Shown: in pieces, positions 56,115 through 64,000 of the stretch
Numbering within the stretch: the stretch's first letter is position 1
How the letters are laid out: each line of letters opens with the position of its first letter
Source: Arthrobacter sp. cf158
Lineage (GTDB): Bacteria > Actinomycetota > Actinomycetes > Actinomycetales > Micrococcaceae
Assembly (NCBI RefSeq): GCF_900106835.1
Contig: NZ_FNNR01000002.1
Span: forward strand, 310,001 to 374,000
Direction of reading: 5' to 3'
Length of the DNA: 64,000 nt
Notes under the pieces: generated by a model
Told to the model about the DNA's origin: nothing
Database searches by the model: none
What the model saw: only the letters and a program-made list of their open reading frames with translations
Made by a program: the position numbers and the translations under genes

Positions 56115-56410
56115 CTCTTCGTCGATCTCGGTCGCGTAGAACCGCTGGCCAGGATCCGGTTTGAAGTCCTTCTGACCTGTGTGCTCTTCGACGGCGGCCT
56201 GTCGATAGCAGGTCGTGTCTTGGACCTCGTATAGGCCCTCGTTGGCTTTGTTCCTGCATTCAGCGCGAGAACCGCCGCACACGTTGCAAGTGCCTTCCAG
56301 ATACAAGGTGTAGGCGTACTCCAGTAGCCTGTCCTTGCGATCCGAAAGGCGCCCAAGGTAAGCAGACGGCGGCCGCTGGAAACGCTCACTGGTCTTCAGC
56401 GCTGCAACTA
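56058..56410 (-). CDS. tail assembly chaperone, frameshift extension (GT part)
   Basis: After the end of the first chaperone frame, the -1 frame is open from the slip region to 56058 and reads VVAALKTSERFQRPPSAYLGRLSDRKDRLLEYAYTLYLEGTCNVCGGSRAEC..., a sensible protein. An independent start at TTG 56306 would lose a third of it. As in lambda G/GT, a fraction of ribosomes should shift and make the fusion. A CNVCGG...C pattern could bind metal. Confidence 0.78.
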
Positions 56411-56926
56411 CTCGCCCCCACCCTCCGGAGTGGAGGACTTGAGCAAAAAATCAGCGCTCACAGAAGGGATCTCGTTGGATGCCCGGTGATATGCGTGGGC
56501 CACAAGTTGGAACTGCGCCTGGCCAACCTTCTCTTCAAGCTTCCCCACCTGTTTGGGGGTGAACTTCGGTTCAAGGATGGCATCAGCGAGGATCACGCAA
56601 CCGAGGTCCTCAGTACTGCCGCTTTCCTTATGCTTGTCCGCGAGTGCTTGCTTCTCGTCGTCGTCATGCCCCTTGAGGCGGATCACGAGCGCGGAGTCGT
56701 GGAACTTCTTCGCGATTTCCGCGTACTTGGCCCGCAACTTCCCGATCCCGCCGCCCATGGAAGGACCGTCGATCTCGTCATCGGGGTCGGCGTTCTCGAT
56801 CTGGTGCTCCAAGGCATCAATGTCCGCGAGAAGGCTTGGCTTCTGGTAGACGGTCACGGAGCGCTCGGGGCGGTCGGCATCCTCAAGCCAAGCGTTAAGG
56901 TCGAATTCCTGTGGTGTGGTGCTCAT
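56408..56926 (-). CDS. tail assembly chaperone (G-like)
   Basis: This 172-aa acidic helical protein (FDLNAWLEDADRPERSVTVYQKPSLLADIDALEHQIENADPDDE) lies between major tail protein and tape measure, the position of chaperone G. It ends LLKSSTPEGGGE, and its final codons contain the G-rich slip site for the -1 shift. It should bind the tape measure during tail assembly. Confidence 0.85.
   Translation of the reverse strand: MSTTPQEFDLNAWLEDADRPERSVTVYQKPSLLADIDALEHQIENADPDDEIDGPSMGGGIGKLRAKYAEIAKKFHDSALVIRLKGHDDDEKQALADKHKESGSTEDLGCVILADAILEPKFTPKQVGKLEEKVGQAQFQLVAHAYHRASNEIPSVSADFLLKSSTPEGGGE
56413..56425 (-). promoter_or_regulatory. putative -1 ribosomal frameshift site
   Basis: The coding strand reads GAG GGT GGG GGC GAG TAG in the zero frame. 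Five consecutive G (56415-56419) allow a slip back by one, bypassing the TAG at 56408-56410 and opening a frame to 56058. The P-site repairing is not ideal. Confidence 0.65.
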
Positions 56927-57015
56927 GGCTTAGGCTCCATTTCGTTGCGGTTCAGGCTCTGGAGGTTGTTGGGATGGCGGCGCGGAGCCTAATCACGCGC
57001 CGCCACCCGGCCTAA

Positions 57016-57528
57016 CTACGCCGCAGCGACCACAATCTCGTTGTGCATCTTGCGGGGCTTCATCGGGACACGGCGCTTGATGAAGCCGGTTCCATCCGTG
57101 CGCTGAGGCTGGTCGCAGGAGACCTTTCCGCCGAGGTAGATCTCATCGCCAGCCTCCCAAGGCTCGGTGGAGTCCTTGTCGGATTCCCGGGCGTATGCCC
57201 AGAACTCCGCGCCCTTCTCCTTCATGACAGCCCAGCCTGCTTCGGCAGTGGTGTCAGGCCCGCCAGCGGTTGCGTACTTCCGCCAAAGTGTGACGCCCAG
57301 GTTGTAATTGCCCTTGCCGAACGCCTCGTTCGTGTCCTTGTCGCAGAGCGCGTCTTCTGCGATGGACTCCGAATCGGTGGCCGTCCAGTTGAAGTCTGAC
57401 TTCAGCACATCGCAGGACATGTCGATCCCGGCGTTGAGCTCAGTCGCGGTCGGGGCCGCTTCATTTACGGGGGCGGTGATCAGCACCGTCCATTTGGTCT
57501 TGCCCTCAGCAAGCATTCGTGCACCCAT
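57016..57528 (-). CDS. major tail (tube) protein
   Basis: This 170-aa beta-rich protein starts GARMLAEGKTKWTVLITAPVNEAAPTATELNAGIDMSCDV and contains EKGAEFWAYARESDKDSTEPWEAGDEIYLGGKV near the end, both typical of actinophage major tail proteins. It lies between tail terminator and chaperones. Confidence 0.82.
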   Translation of the reverse strand: MGARMLAEGKTKWTVLITAPVNEAAPTATELNAGIDMSCDVLKSDFNWTATDSESIAEDALCDKDTNEAFGKGNYNLGVTLWRKYATAGGPDTTAEAGWAVMKEKGAEFWAYARESDKDSTEPWEAGDEIYLGGKVSCDQPQRTDGTGFIKRRVPMKPRKMHNEIVVAAA

Positions 57529-57531
57529 GGG

Positions 57532-57714
57532 TTACTCCTTCGGGTCCGGCGTGGCCGGGTTGGTGGTTTCGGCCTTAGCCGCTTCCCGCGCCTTTTGGCT
57601 TGGTGTTTTCGTCAGGTCGTCGAAGGGCGGGTCCTTGCGATCGAGCCAGGCAGCGGGCACAACCCGCTTCACGCCGGTGGACTTGGAATAGGCATCAATG
57701 AGGTTGGGAGCCAT
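57532..57714 (-). CDS. small phage protein before major tail gene
   Basis: This 60-aa product (MAPNLIDAYSKSTGVKRVVPAAWLDRKDPPFDDLTKTPSQKAREAAKAE) starts at ATG 57714 after AAAGG. It lies three bases before the major tail gene. Similar short proteins occur at this position in related phages; function unknown. Confidence 0.6.
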   Translation of the reverse strand: MAPNLIDAYSKSTGVKRVVPAAWLDRKDPPFDDLTKTPSQKAREAAKAETTNPATPDPKE

Positions 57715-57727
57715 GACAGGCCGCCTT

Positions 57728-58168
57728 TCAGGTTTTGTGGGAGACGAGGGAGAACTCGTCAGCAGCAAACATTGGGTTGCCGTACGTCGGGATCGTCACG
57801 TCGGTGTCGGGCTGGGCATCAAGCAGGGGAGACTGCCGGAGCTTCGACAGCTTCCACCCCGCCACGACTGGTGTTTTCCTGTTCAGCGCTGCCCGAACGT
57901 TCCTGATGACGATGCCCAGAGAGTCGCCGTTGACGGCCGCGTAGGTGGCGCGGATCCGGAGGGTTAGGACGTCGGGCACATCCTGCAGAGAGTCGCCGTC
58001 TGGGCCTCCAGAGGACTCTTCACCGATGTCTCCCCAAAGGCAGACGTACGGGTACTTGATCGGCTCGCGGGAGCCGTTCGGCAGCAGGGCGCCTTCGACC
58101 TTCCACATGTAGACGTTCACAGTTGGAGGCAGCATCGCTCTGACCGCGGCGTAGTGCTGGTTGATCAC
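57728..58168 (-). CDS. tail terminator protein
   Basis: This 146-aa protein follows the HK97-gp10-like gene with a four-base overlap. VRAMLPPTVNVYMWKVEGALLPNGSREPIKYPYVCLWGDIGEESSG is typical of actinophage tail terminators, which cap the tail tube where it joins the head. Confidence 0.75.
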   Translation of the reverse strand: MINQHYAAVRAMLPPTVNVYMWKVEGALLPNGSREPIKYPYVCLWGDIGEESSGGPDGDSLQDVPDVLTLRIRATYAAVNGDSLGIVIRNVRAALNRKTPVVAGWKLSKLRQSPLLDAQPDTDVTIPTYGNPMFAADEFSLVSHKT

Positions 58169-58575
58169 AGCAGCCCCTCCGTCGCTTTGAAGGCGTACTC
58201 GTAGAAGTTCGGAGCTTCCTCCAACATCGCTTCCTCTGGGTCACGAACCGTCCCGCCGCCTGGGCGCGAGGATCCGTAGTAGGCGATGCCGGCCAGCGCG
58301 GCGCCCGGGTTTCTCTCGGGGTTAGGGCCGATCTCAGCCTCAATAACGGCATCTCCACCGAACTCGTGCTTTTCGATGGTGTAGTCGATCGAGGCGTCAA
58401 GGCCTGGCCTCTTCTTCCCCCGGAAGTGCTCGGATTTACGAACGTCCGTCTGCATGATCTTCTTGGTGTTCAGCGCAGACCTAGCGACCACTGCTTCCAA
58501 CTTCGGGATCATCTTGGCCGGGATCTGCAGGAGCTCCTTGCCGATCGAGTCGAATTCCGAAGTGTCAGCGCTCAA
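58165..58575 (-). CDS. HK97 gp10-like head-tail/minor tail component
   Basis: This 136-aa protein resembles gp10-like proteins: KELLQIPAKMIPKLEAVVARSALNTKKIMQTDVRKSEHFRGKKRPGLDASIDYTIE followed by EAEIGPNPERNPGAALAGIAYYGS. It overlaps both neighbours by four bases in the connector block. Confidence 0.78.
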   Translation of the reverse strand: MSADTSEFDSIGKELLQIPAKMIPKLEAVVARSALNTKKIMQTDVRKSEHFRGKKRPGLDASIDYTIEKHEFGGDAVIEAEIGPNPERNPGAALAGIAYYGSSRPGGGTVRDPEEAMLEEAPNFYEYAFKATEGLL

Positions 58576-58985
58576 GACGTGATCTCCTCGACTCTGGTCC
58601 GCTGCGCGGTGGCCATGCTCTTGTGAAAGACCTCGACAATCCGAAACATGCGCCCGACAAGCTGAGGGTCGAGTTCGGAGGTTTTGAGCGTTGCGACGTC
58701 GTTGACGTGCAAGGGTCCAGCAGAAACCGGGAAGTCAATCCGAGCGTCCTGCACCGTGAAGACCAGCCCGCCAGCCTCAGGTTTCGACGATTGGGCGATA
58801 GTTTGCTGGACCTTGCACTTCCCCTTCTCAGGAGATTCGGGCCCATAGATCACAGGTCCGGAAGTCGAGACCTCGCCAGTGTCCGGGTCAGTGGTTTGCC
58901 CGCCCGGGCGCCTGACTTCGCAGGTGTCGATCATCAGAGCCTCGGCTGCTTCACGTCCGCGCAGTACAGCAGCGCGGGCACTCAT
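58572..58985 (-). CDS. head-tail connector protein, DUF6093-like
   Basis: This 137-aa beta-rich protein (IDTCEVRRPGGQTTDPDTGEVSTSGPVIYGPESPEKGKCKVQ) matches the DUF6093 type of head-closure proteins in actinophages. It overlaps both neighbours by four bases. Confidence 0.7.
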   Translation of the reverse strand: MSARAAVLRGREAAEALMIDTCEVRRPGGQTTDPDTGEVSTSGPVIYGPESPEKGKCKVQQTIAQSSKPEAGGLVFTVQDARIDFPVSAGPLHVNDVATLKTSELDPQLVGRMFRIVEVFHKSMATAQRTRVEEITS

Positions 58986-59344
58986 GAGCCACCGAGCCGA
59001 ACTTCGAACGCCTTGCCGGCCGTCCGGACTCCGAAGTAGCTGAGTTCTTCGTCGGAGACGTAAAGCTCTCCGGTGGAGAGCGAACTGTCGATCGTCCCGC
59101 CCTCGGTGTAGTCATCGATGGACTCGTTGCGGATCCGGTATCCGTCCGGGTTTTTGAGGACCCTGCGGACCATGTTTTCGATGACGAGCTTCACGAGGGC
59201 GTCCGGCTTGGCGTCAAGATTTGGGACCTTGACGCCAAGCAGGACTGTAGCGCGGGGGATGAGAGCCGTGGCCGCTACCGTTTCAGCCTCGGTGAGGGGG
59301 CGCCAGCCAGCTGCGATATCTTCTGGAGTTATGACTACGGGCAT
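58982..59344 (-). CDS. head-tail connector (Gp19/gp15-like)
   Basis: This 120-aa, mainly helical protein (VITPEDIAAGWRPLTEAETVAATALIPRATVLLGVKVP, LVKLVIENMVRRVLKNPDGYRIRNESIDDYT) is of the Gp19/Gp15/Gp42-like connector family that adds to the portal. Position agrees. Confidence 0.78.
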   Translation of the reverse strand: MPVVITPEDIAAGWRPLTEAETVAATALIPRATVLLGVKVPNLDAKPDALVKLVIENMVRRVLKNPDGYRIRNESIDDYTEGGTIDSSLSTGELYVSDEELSYFGVRTAGKAFEVRLGGS

Positions 59345-59360
59345 GTCGCCCCCTTCCTAG

Positions 59361-59711
59361 CTACTCGCCAGACTCGGTCTTGCCCTCGGACGCCGCAGCG
59401 ATCTTGGTGAGGATGTCGGCCTTCGCTTTGGCGTCGCCCAGGTCGATGTTCTCGGCCTTCGCGTACGCGGTCAGCTGCTTGACGGTCCACTTCTCAGTGA
59501 TGTCGCCCTCGGGGATTTCGACCTGTTCCTGATCGTCGCCATCAGCCTTGCCGTCGTCCGAGTCTTCAGACTCCTTCACAGGAGCCTCCGCCCAAACGGA
59601 CTCGTTGGTGATGGCCTTCTCAGCCCATTCGGGCACGGTGTCATCCGGCCCGAACGCGTGGGAGATGCCATCCTTGTCGTGCACGTGCACGTAGGTGTTC
59701 AGCTTCGACAT
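59361..59711 (-). CDS. phage head protein with Rho-N/SAP-like segment
   Basis: This 116-aa acidic protein (YVHVHDKDGISHAFGPDDTVPEWAEKAI, then a very acidic linker) ends in WTVKQLTAYAKAENIDLGDAKAKADILTKIAAA. The end resembles the helix-extended-helix nucleic-acid-binding module seen C-terminal in many phage head proteins. It follows the capsid gene. Confidence 0.7.
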   Translation of the reverse strand: MSKLNTYVHVHDKDGISHAFGPDDTVPEWAEKAITNESVWAEAPVKESEDSDDGKADGDDQEQVEIPEGDITEKWTVKQLTAYAKAENIDLGDAKAKADILTKIAAASEGKTESGE

Positions 59712-59722
59712 GGGGCGCCTCC

Positions 59723-60760
59723 TTAGAAGACGTCAGCGACGAGAAGTCGCTTCGGGTTGGCGAGGACGGGCATGCCGACGGCGTCAACGAACGTGTCTTC
59801 GCGGAACGGAGGACCGTCCTTGATGACTACGCCGACAATGCCGGGAGCCTGCTCGAAAGAGAAGTCCACCTTTGCGGCGTTGACCAGTTCGAGGGCCGTC
59901 GCGGAGATGCCCCATGCCGTGTAGCCCAGGTCGGACGGGTTCGGCGGAACGAATAGCACCTTGTCCTCGGGGAGGACCCGGGTGGAGGAGCCGTCGACGT
60001 CGACCTGCGTGTCGTAGACAAACAGAATCGGGGGCAGCCCGAACGTATCCAGCACCTGATCGAGCGCAGCACGGGAGACGATGCCAGGCGTGCCCGCAAG
60101 CGAACCGGCGAGGGTGCGAACCTCAGCGTTGCGGAGCATGTAGCCCAGCACCTTGTTGCTGATGGCCAGACCGCCGGGGCGGAAGCCGTTGGTTGCTACG
60201 TAGACGTCAACCCATGCGGTGAGGTCAGCGATGACAGTGGCTGTGGCCGTGTTCGACCAAACAGTGCCGGGCGACACGAAATGGTTGCCCGGAACGCCGA
60301 AGTCGGCCTCAAGGTAAAGGCCATTCTCACCCGCGAGGGTGAACTTGCCGTCGGTGAGCACATCGCCACGTGCGAGCTCCATGCGGGTGTGGATTTCGCC
60401 CGTGAGGATTGTCGCGTCGTCGTAGATCGCGTTGATGACGGCGGCATTGGAGCCGCCATTCTGGCGGGCGGCTTCGAGGTTCAGGCGCTCGAGTTCGCCG
60501 ATGCCGTTCATCGTGGAGACGGGCGGCAGCTTCACGGAGCGAACTTCGAGGCTGTCGCGCTCGGTCCGGTGGATACGACCGTCGAAGGCACGGAACTTAG
60601 CCGCACGATTCGTCTTGGTCAGTTCCGAGACGGGGACCTCGTTCTTGTCGAAGAACTTGTCCGGCAGAAGCTGGTTGAGGATGTAGTTCGCCGGGGTCGG
60701 AACCTCGCGAACGAAAGCGGTCAGCGCGTCCGGGGTTACCGGACCATCAAGTACGATCAT
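59723..60760 (-). CDS. major capsid protein
   Basis: This 345-aa protein has an HK97-fold capsid pattern: LPDKFFDKNEVPVSELTKTNRAAKFRAFDGRIHRTERDS near the start, REIHTRMELARGD-type helix (LTGEIHTRMELARGDVLTDGKF), and EQAPGIVGVVIKDGPPFREDTFVDAVGMPVLANPKRLLVADVF at the end. It is preceded by decoration and scaffold genes and followed by connectors. Confidence 0.88.
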   Translation of the reverse strand: MIVLDGPVTPDALTAFVREVPTPANYILNQLLPDKFFDKNEVPVSELTKTNRAAKFRAFDGRIHRTERDSLEVRSVKLPPVSTMNGIGELERLNLEAARQNGGSNAAVINAIYDDATILTGEIHTRMELARGDVLTDGKFTLAGENGLYLEADFGVPGNHFVSPGTVWSNTATATVIADLTAWVDVYVATNGFRPGGLAISNKVLGYMLRNAEVRTLAGSLAGTPGIVSRAALDQVLDTFGLPPILFVYDTQVDVDGSSTRVLPEDKVLFVPPNPSDLGYTAWGISATALELVNAAKVDFSFEQAPGIVGVVIKDGPPFREDTFVDAVGMPVLANPKRLLVADVF

Positions 60761-60776
60761 GGTTTTCTATGTCCCC

Positions 60777-61172
60777 TTAGACGTAGCGGATCCAGCCGGC
60801 GACGTCAGCCTTACCGGCTGCGTCGAGGGCGAACGGAAGTTTGGATTCCTTCACGACGGCCGAGAAGCAGAGCGGTGCGCCTGCGTCTTTGGTCGTGTCG
60901 GCGGGGTTTGGCACCTTCGTTGAAATGCCAAGGTGACCCCGGAAGACCTGGCGGCCATCGGTAGCGGTGTCGTCGTACGGGCCGTAGAGGCCAGTCGCCG
61001 TGATCTTGCCCAGGTTGGCGCCGGACGGGATGTACCCGTTGGGGTAGTGGGTTCCGGCGGTGAAGGCGGAGATGTCGAGCGTAATGCTCTCCTGCTCGAA
61101 CCCGCCGCGGTCCAGAAGCCAGGAAAGCTTCTCGACCTGAAAACTGGTCTTGCTAACCGAGATGTCGGTCAT
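60777..61172 (-). CDS. head decoration protein (D-like)
   Basis: This 131-aa protein (AFTAGTHYPNGYIPSGANLGKITATGLYGPYDDTATDGRQVFRGHLGIS) resembles lambda D-type decoration proteins, which bind the capsid surface after expansion. It lies between scaffold and major capsid genes, its usual place. Confidence 0.78.
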   Translation of the reverse strand: MTDISVSKTSFQVEKLSWLLDRGGFEQESITLDISAFTAGTHYPNGYIPSGANLGKITATGLYGPYDDTATDGRQVFRGHLGISTKVPNPADTTKDAGAPLCFSAVVKESKLPFALDAAGKADVAGWIRYV

Positions 61173-61198
61173 CGTTGAGCTCCTTATTCAGGGGTGGA

Positions 61199-61822
61199 TT
61201 ATTTCTTGCCGAAGCGCTTGGCAGCTTCGGTTTTGCCTGCGTCCCAACCGCCGGTTTTCGCGGTCTGCCGTGGACCTTGGGAATGGTCCGGAGCGGGGCG
61301 GAAGGGCTTGCCTTCGGCCTTCGCGTATAGCTCGGCGACCTTCTTTGCGGATGCCAGGTAGCTGGCCTCGTCAGTTCCGACAACCAAGTCCTGGTAGTCG
61401 GCAGGGACGGGGTGAGCGGCCAGTGCTGCGAGGCGTGCATTCTCGGACTTGGCGGCAGCAAGTGCGGCCGCCGCGTCATCGCGTTCCTTCTGTGCCCGCT
61501 GGATGTCCGAGAGCTTCGCGTCCTCGATCTTCTGCAGCGCAGATTTCGCTTCAGCAAGGTCCTTCTCAGCCTTTGCCCGAGCGTCGCGCTCAGCCTGCAA
61601 AGCCTTGAGGCCACCTTCGCCTAGCTTCTCGTCTTTCGCTGCCTCAGCGGCGGCAGCATCGGCGGCGGCCTGCGCTGCTGCGGCATCGGCGGCCGCTTGA
61701 GCGGCTGCCTCAGGGTCGTCTTCCATCACGGCATCCCCAAAGGTCAGCCGGTGGAAATCCATGAGTGCTTCAATGCCACCCGGCGCGGTGATATCAATGC
61801 CATGAGGGAATCGCTTGTTCAA
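61199..61822 (-). CDS. scaffolding protein
   Basis: This 207-aa protein is almost wholly helical: an Ala-rich coiled coil at about 40-150 (AAAQAAADAAAAQAAADAAAAEAAKDEKLGEGGLKALQAERDARAKAEKDLAEAK) and a basic C-terminus (TEAAKRFGKK), as in phage scaffolds. TTG 61822 is favoured because AAGGAG lies six bases upstream; the longer frame to 61879 lacks such a site. Confidence 0.8.
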   Translation of the reverse strand: MNKRFPHGIDITAPGGIEALMDFHRLTFGDAVMEDDPEAAAQAAADAAAAQAAADAAAAEAAKDEKLGEGGLKALQAERDARAKAEKDLAEAKSALQKIEDAKLSDIQRAQKERDDAAAALAAAKSENARLAALAAHPVPADYQDLVVGTDEASYLASAKKVAELYAKAEGKPFRPAPDHSQGPRQTAKTGGWDAGKTEAAKRFGKK

Positions 61823-61909
61823 GGAATGCTCCTTCAGTGAATGCCGCATCGCACGGCGAATGACCCAGCCGCATCGCACGGACGGGAGAGTGTTGAGATC
61901 TGTTCCGGC

Positions 61910-63121
61910 TCAGTAGCCGAGAATGTGTTTGCGGTACTCGCGTTCGACGCGGGCAGCGACCTCCGGGGTGACCTTGGCGTTCTTGCGGTTGGTGAACGGG
62001 TTCCGACCGGCGCGGACAGCGTCCCAGTTGGCCTGGGCATCGAAGACTCGACGCTCGGCGGCAGTCATCGTTGCGCGGATCCTCGGATCACGGACACCAT
62101 CCGCACGAGCACGCTCAACAGCTTCACGAGCACCAACCCGTGTACCGCCACGACCCAGTGCGCCATAACCCTCACGTTGCCCACGGATGACTCCCTCAGG
62201 GTTCTGCCCGCCTGGGAGGATGTAGCCGTACCGTTCAAGGTCGGCCAACGTTTCCTCGCGGCTGAGGTTCTTGGCGTAGATCGCTTCCGGGGTGAGCCGC
62301 GGTCCTCGGGTATTCCCGTAGTTGCCCCGGCGCGTCACGCCTTCCTTGGTGATGCCACCCGGGCGGACGCCACGTTGAGCGTTCACCACTTGGAAGATGT
62401 CCGCGCCATCACGTAGAGCCTGCGCATCAGCCTTGCCGTACGTCTTGTCCTGCTCGTCGGGAGAGAGCGACTTGAAGTACTCGTATGGGTCATGCACGAG
62501 ACCCTCTGTCTCGGCAGCACGGCTCGACGTCGTCTGCACGTGGATGCAGTCGCACCTCGGATGACGCTTGAAACCTGCGTTCCAGCGGTAGAACTTGCCA
62601 GCCAGGATCGAGCATCGCGAGCACGACGGCGGATTCAACATCCGGACGTAACCGACATTGCGACGTGTCGCAGTATCAACACCCGCCGCAGCGCGGCCAG
62701 CATCCGCCACCTGAGTTCGGACGATCGTCGTCAGGAACTTCCCGCCCTGTACCAGCGCCTCACGCGGCGCCAGGCCGCCAGCGATCAGCGACTTCGTATG
62801 CGGCACCGGAGCGTACAGCAAGCCCGCCAGCGAGCGCCCATCCGATGCCGTACCAGCGAAGCCGTACGGGTCCACGAAGGCGGAAGGTGCCTCATACAGC
62901 CCCTGATCAGCGAGTGTGTCCGCTCCGTAGGCTGCTCCAGCTTCAGCGGCTTTCACCTGCGCCCCGGCAAGGATCGGAATCAGAGTGGCGATCTGGGGAG
63001 CCCAGGATCCTGTCAAGTCAGTCAGCGAGGCCTCAGCCCACAGATTGGCGGCCGAAACGACAACTAGAGCCTGAATCCGCTGCATCCGTTTGTAGTGGGC
63101 GACAGCGGGTTCCGGAATCAT
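61910..63121 (-). CDS. capsid maturation/MuF-like minor head protein
   Basis: This 403-aa protein follows the portal in the position of Mu gpF-like minor head proteins. The characteristic segment YVRMLNPPSCSRCSILAGKFYRWNAGFKRHPRCDC is present, with conserved Cys and His. The C-terminal 150 residues are basic (VGAREAVERARADGVRDPRIRATMTAAERRVFDAQANWDAVRAGRNP). No toxin domain is visible at the C-terminus. Confidence 0.8.
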   Translation of the reverse strand: MIPEPAVAHYKRMQRIQALVVVSAANLWAEASLTDLTGSWAPQIATLIPILAGAQVKAAEAGAAYGADTLADQGLYEAPSAFVDPYGFAGTASDGRSLAGLLYAPVPHTKSLIAGGLAPREALVQGGKFLTTIVRTQVADAGRAAAGVDTATRRNVGYVRMLNPPSCSRCSILAGKFYRWNAGFKRHPRCDCIHVQTTSSRAAETEGLVHDPYEYFKSLSPDEQDKTYGKADAQALRDGADIFQVVNAQRGVRPGGITKEGVTRRGNYGNTRGPRLTPEAIYAKNLSREETLADLERYGYILPGGQNPEGVIRGQREGYGALGRGGTRVGAREAVERARADGVRDPRIRATMTAAERRVFDAQANWDAVRAGRNPFTNRKNAKVTPEVAARVEREYRKHILGY

Positions 63122-63354
63122 CGGCTAGCCTCCTTGGTCTGCTTCCGCATGAACGTCTGAACCGTGAGAACGACAGGACAGATATTCGGATGCTTGAAGG
63201 CGTCCCGAGTTACGTAGAAGCGCTCGACCTGCAAACCTCTGAAACGGACGTGGAACGACTGAGGGCTGATCAGAGAAACATCAGTCAATCCGTGAGCCTC
63301 TGCATAGCCCTTGGCGTCGGCAATAGTCCTTCCGATGATCACTGTTCCGGTCAT
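63118..63354 (-). CDS. small hypothetical phage protein between portal and MuF genes
   Basis: This 78-aa protein overlaps both flanking genes by four bases. The sequence (VIIGRTIADAKGYAEAHGLTDVSLISPQSFHVRFRGLQVERFYVTRDAF) suggests a small alpha/beta fold similar in outline to nucleotide-binding hypothetical proteins of phages. Function unknown. Confidence 0.6.
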   Translation of the reverse strand: MTGTVIIGRTIADAKGYAEAHGLTDVSLISPQSFHVRFRGLQVERFYVTRDAFKHPNICPVVLTVQTFMRKQTKEASR

Positions 63355-64000
63355 TCGCCGTTTACCGCCCGCGTCAGCTGTGCAATATCTGGGTTCGACT
63401 TGGCGCGGACGTCCATTTCCAACATGCGTGCGCGCTGCTCGGGGGTGTACCCGAGGTCCTCGCGAGCCTGCTCAACAGGGATGATGCCCGCCTGGACCTT
63501 CTTCACGACTGCGTCAGCCGTCTGGGCGATCGTCGGAGTGGACGGATCGCGCCAGACAGTCTCCAAGCTGAGCGCCTTGGGGTCCCACTGGCCTGTCTTG
63601 AAGCGAAGGATGAGACGCTGGACGTCTTCCCACGCCCCGCCGAGATATGTGTGCTTGCGTTCCACACGCTTGACGAGCTGAGTCTCCGAAGAACGGATGG
63701 CAGCGTCCGACGTCGGGTTACCGCCAACGAAGCTCGCGTAATGCGGCGGCAGTGCCAGCAGCTGGGCGCCGATCTGAATCAGCAACTGCATCGACTTGTG
63801 AAAAACAGCGAGGTCAGTCTCATCGAACTGACCAAACTTGGTGTCCTTCGACTCCGTCGCCCACAGTCGGCCGGCGTCACGAGACCAAACACCGATCGGG
63901 TTACCGTCAGCGTCCACAAAATCTTCAGCAGACAGCGCAGTGGCCCAGCGTCGAGGCATCGCGTGATACTCGCCGCTGATCATCATGTCGGTGGCCATCT
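63351..64000 (-). CDS. portal protein, C-terminal part (cut by window end)
   Basis: The frame is open to the window edge; an ATG at 63998 is probably an internal methionine because portal proteins of this kind are about 450-500 aa and only 215 residues are visible here. IQIGAQLLALPPHYASFVGGNPTSDAAIRSSETQLVKRVERKHTYLGGAWEDVQRLILRF is typical of SPP1 gp6-like actinophage portals. Confidence 0.85.
   Translation of the reverse strand, partial: MATDMMISGEYHAMPRRWATALSAEDFVDADGNPIGVWSRDAGRLWATESKDTKFGQFDETDLAVFHKSMQLLIQIGAQLLALPPHYASFVGGNPTSDAAIRSSETQLVKRVERKHTYLGGAWEDVQRLILRFKTGQWDPKALSLETVWRDPSTPTIAQTADAVVKKVQAGIIPVEQAREDLGYTPEQRARMLEMDVRAKSNPDIAQLTRAVNGE

Larger units (their letters stand above)
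36037..64000. mobile_element. siphovirus-type prophage integrated at ssrA (right end outside window)
   Basis: The integrase is next to tmRNA. Accessory genes follow, then a long block of minus-strand late genes in typical siphovirus order: portal, MuF-like protein, scaffold, decoration protein, capsid, connectors, tail terminator, tail tube, frameshifted chaperones, tape measure, baseplate, fibre, endolysin, holin. Terminase, replication genes and repressor would lie beyond 64000. The structural genes look intact apart from the tail spike, so the element may be functional. Confidence 0.93.

Noticed and set aside
61841..63681. Plus-strand open frames across scaffold, MuF and portal genes
   Set aside because: They are antisense to well-supported structural genes and have low-complexity Arg/Ser/Pro-rich translations.

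Overview
The window looks like a chromosomal segment of a high-GC actinobacterium of the Arthrobacter/Paenarthrobacter type (Micrococcaceae). The evidence is the GC-rich coding, the actinobacterial Tad pilus layout, the galactofuranose genes (glf, glfT2-like), the prfB-ftsE-ftsX-M23-smpB-ssrA order, and a tmRNA tag that reads AESKRTDFALAA. The assignment is by family recognition, not by a database search.

Bases 1-36036 are host chromosome. A partial membrane protein is followed on the minus strand by a large FHA/FtsK-type ATPase related to type VII secretion EccC/EssC. A surface-glycan locus follows (4716-15965). It has an acetyltransferase/aminotransferase/dehydrogenase trio of the UDP-GlcNAc3NAcA type, UDP-galactopyranose mutase, a GlfT2-like galactofuranosyltransferase, a Wzm/Wzt exporter, a large multi-membrane protein, a GtrA flippase-like protein and a GT2 enzyme. 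It probably makes and exports a galactofuranose-containing wall polymer and then decorates it outside the cell. Next come secreted and surface proteins: a chitobiase-like/FG-GAP repeat protein, two paralogous lipoproteins tied together by a 202-bp inverted repeat, a ceramidase-like hydrolase and a GH25 lysozyme with FG-GAP repeats. A Tad pilus operon (25760-30542) follows, then prfB, ftsE, ftsX, an FtsEX-linked M23 hydrolase, smpB and ssrA.

From the 3' end of ssrA to the end of the window (36037-64000) lies a siphovirus-type prophage that entered at tmRNA. The integrase is next to ssrA. An accessory stretch holds a PIN toxin with its partner, several small genes and a four-gene set RES / DUF6270-like / alpha-beta hydrolase / RES. 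The minus-strand late genes run from portal (cut by the window end) through MuF-like protein, scaffold, decoration protein, capsid, connectors, tail tube, frameshifted tail-assembly chaperones, tape measure, baseplate, a deacetylase-bearing tail fibre, M23 endolysin and holin, to a tail spike split by a frameshift. Two plus-strand genes, a lipoprotein and a small membrane protein, sit inside the late region and look like morons. Terminase, early genes, repressor and attR are not in the window.

The most unusual signals are the RES-DUF6270-hydrolase-RES island, the inverted-repeat lipoprotein cassette that has put a broken lipoprotein leader on a secreted protein, and the tail-spike gene bounded by identical hairpin arms and broken in a C8 tract.
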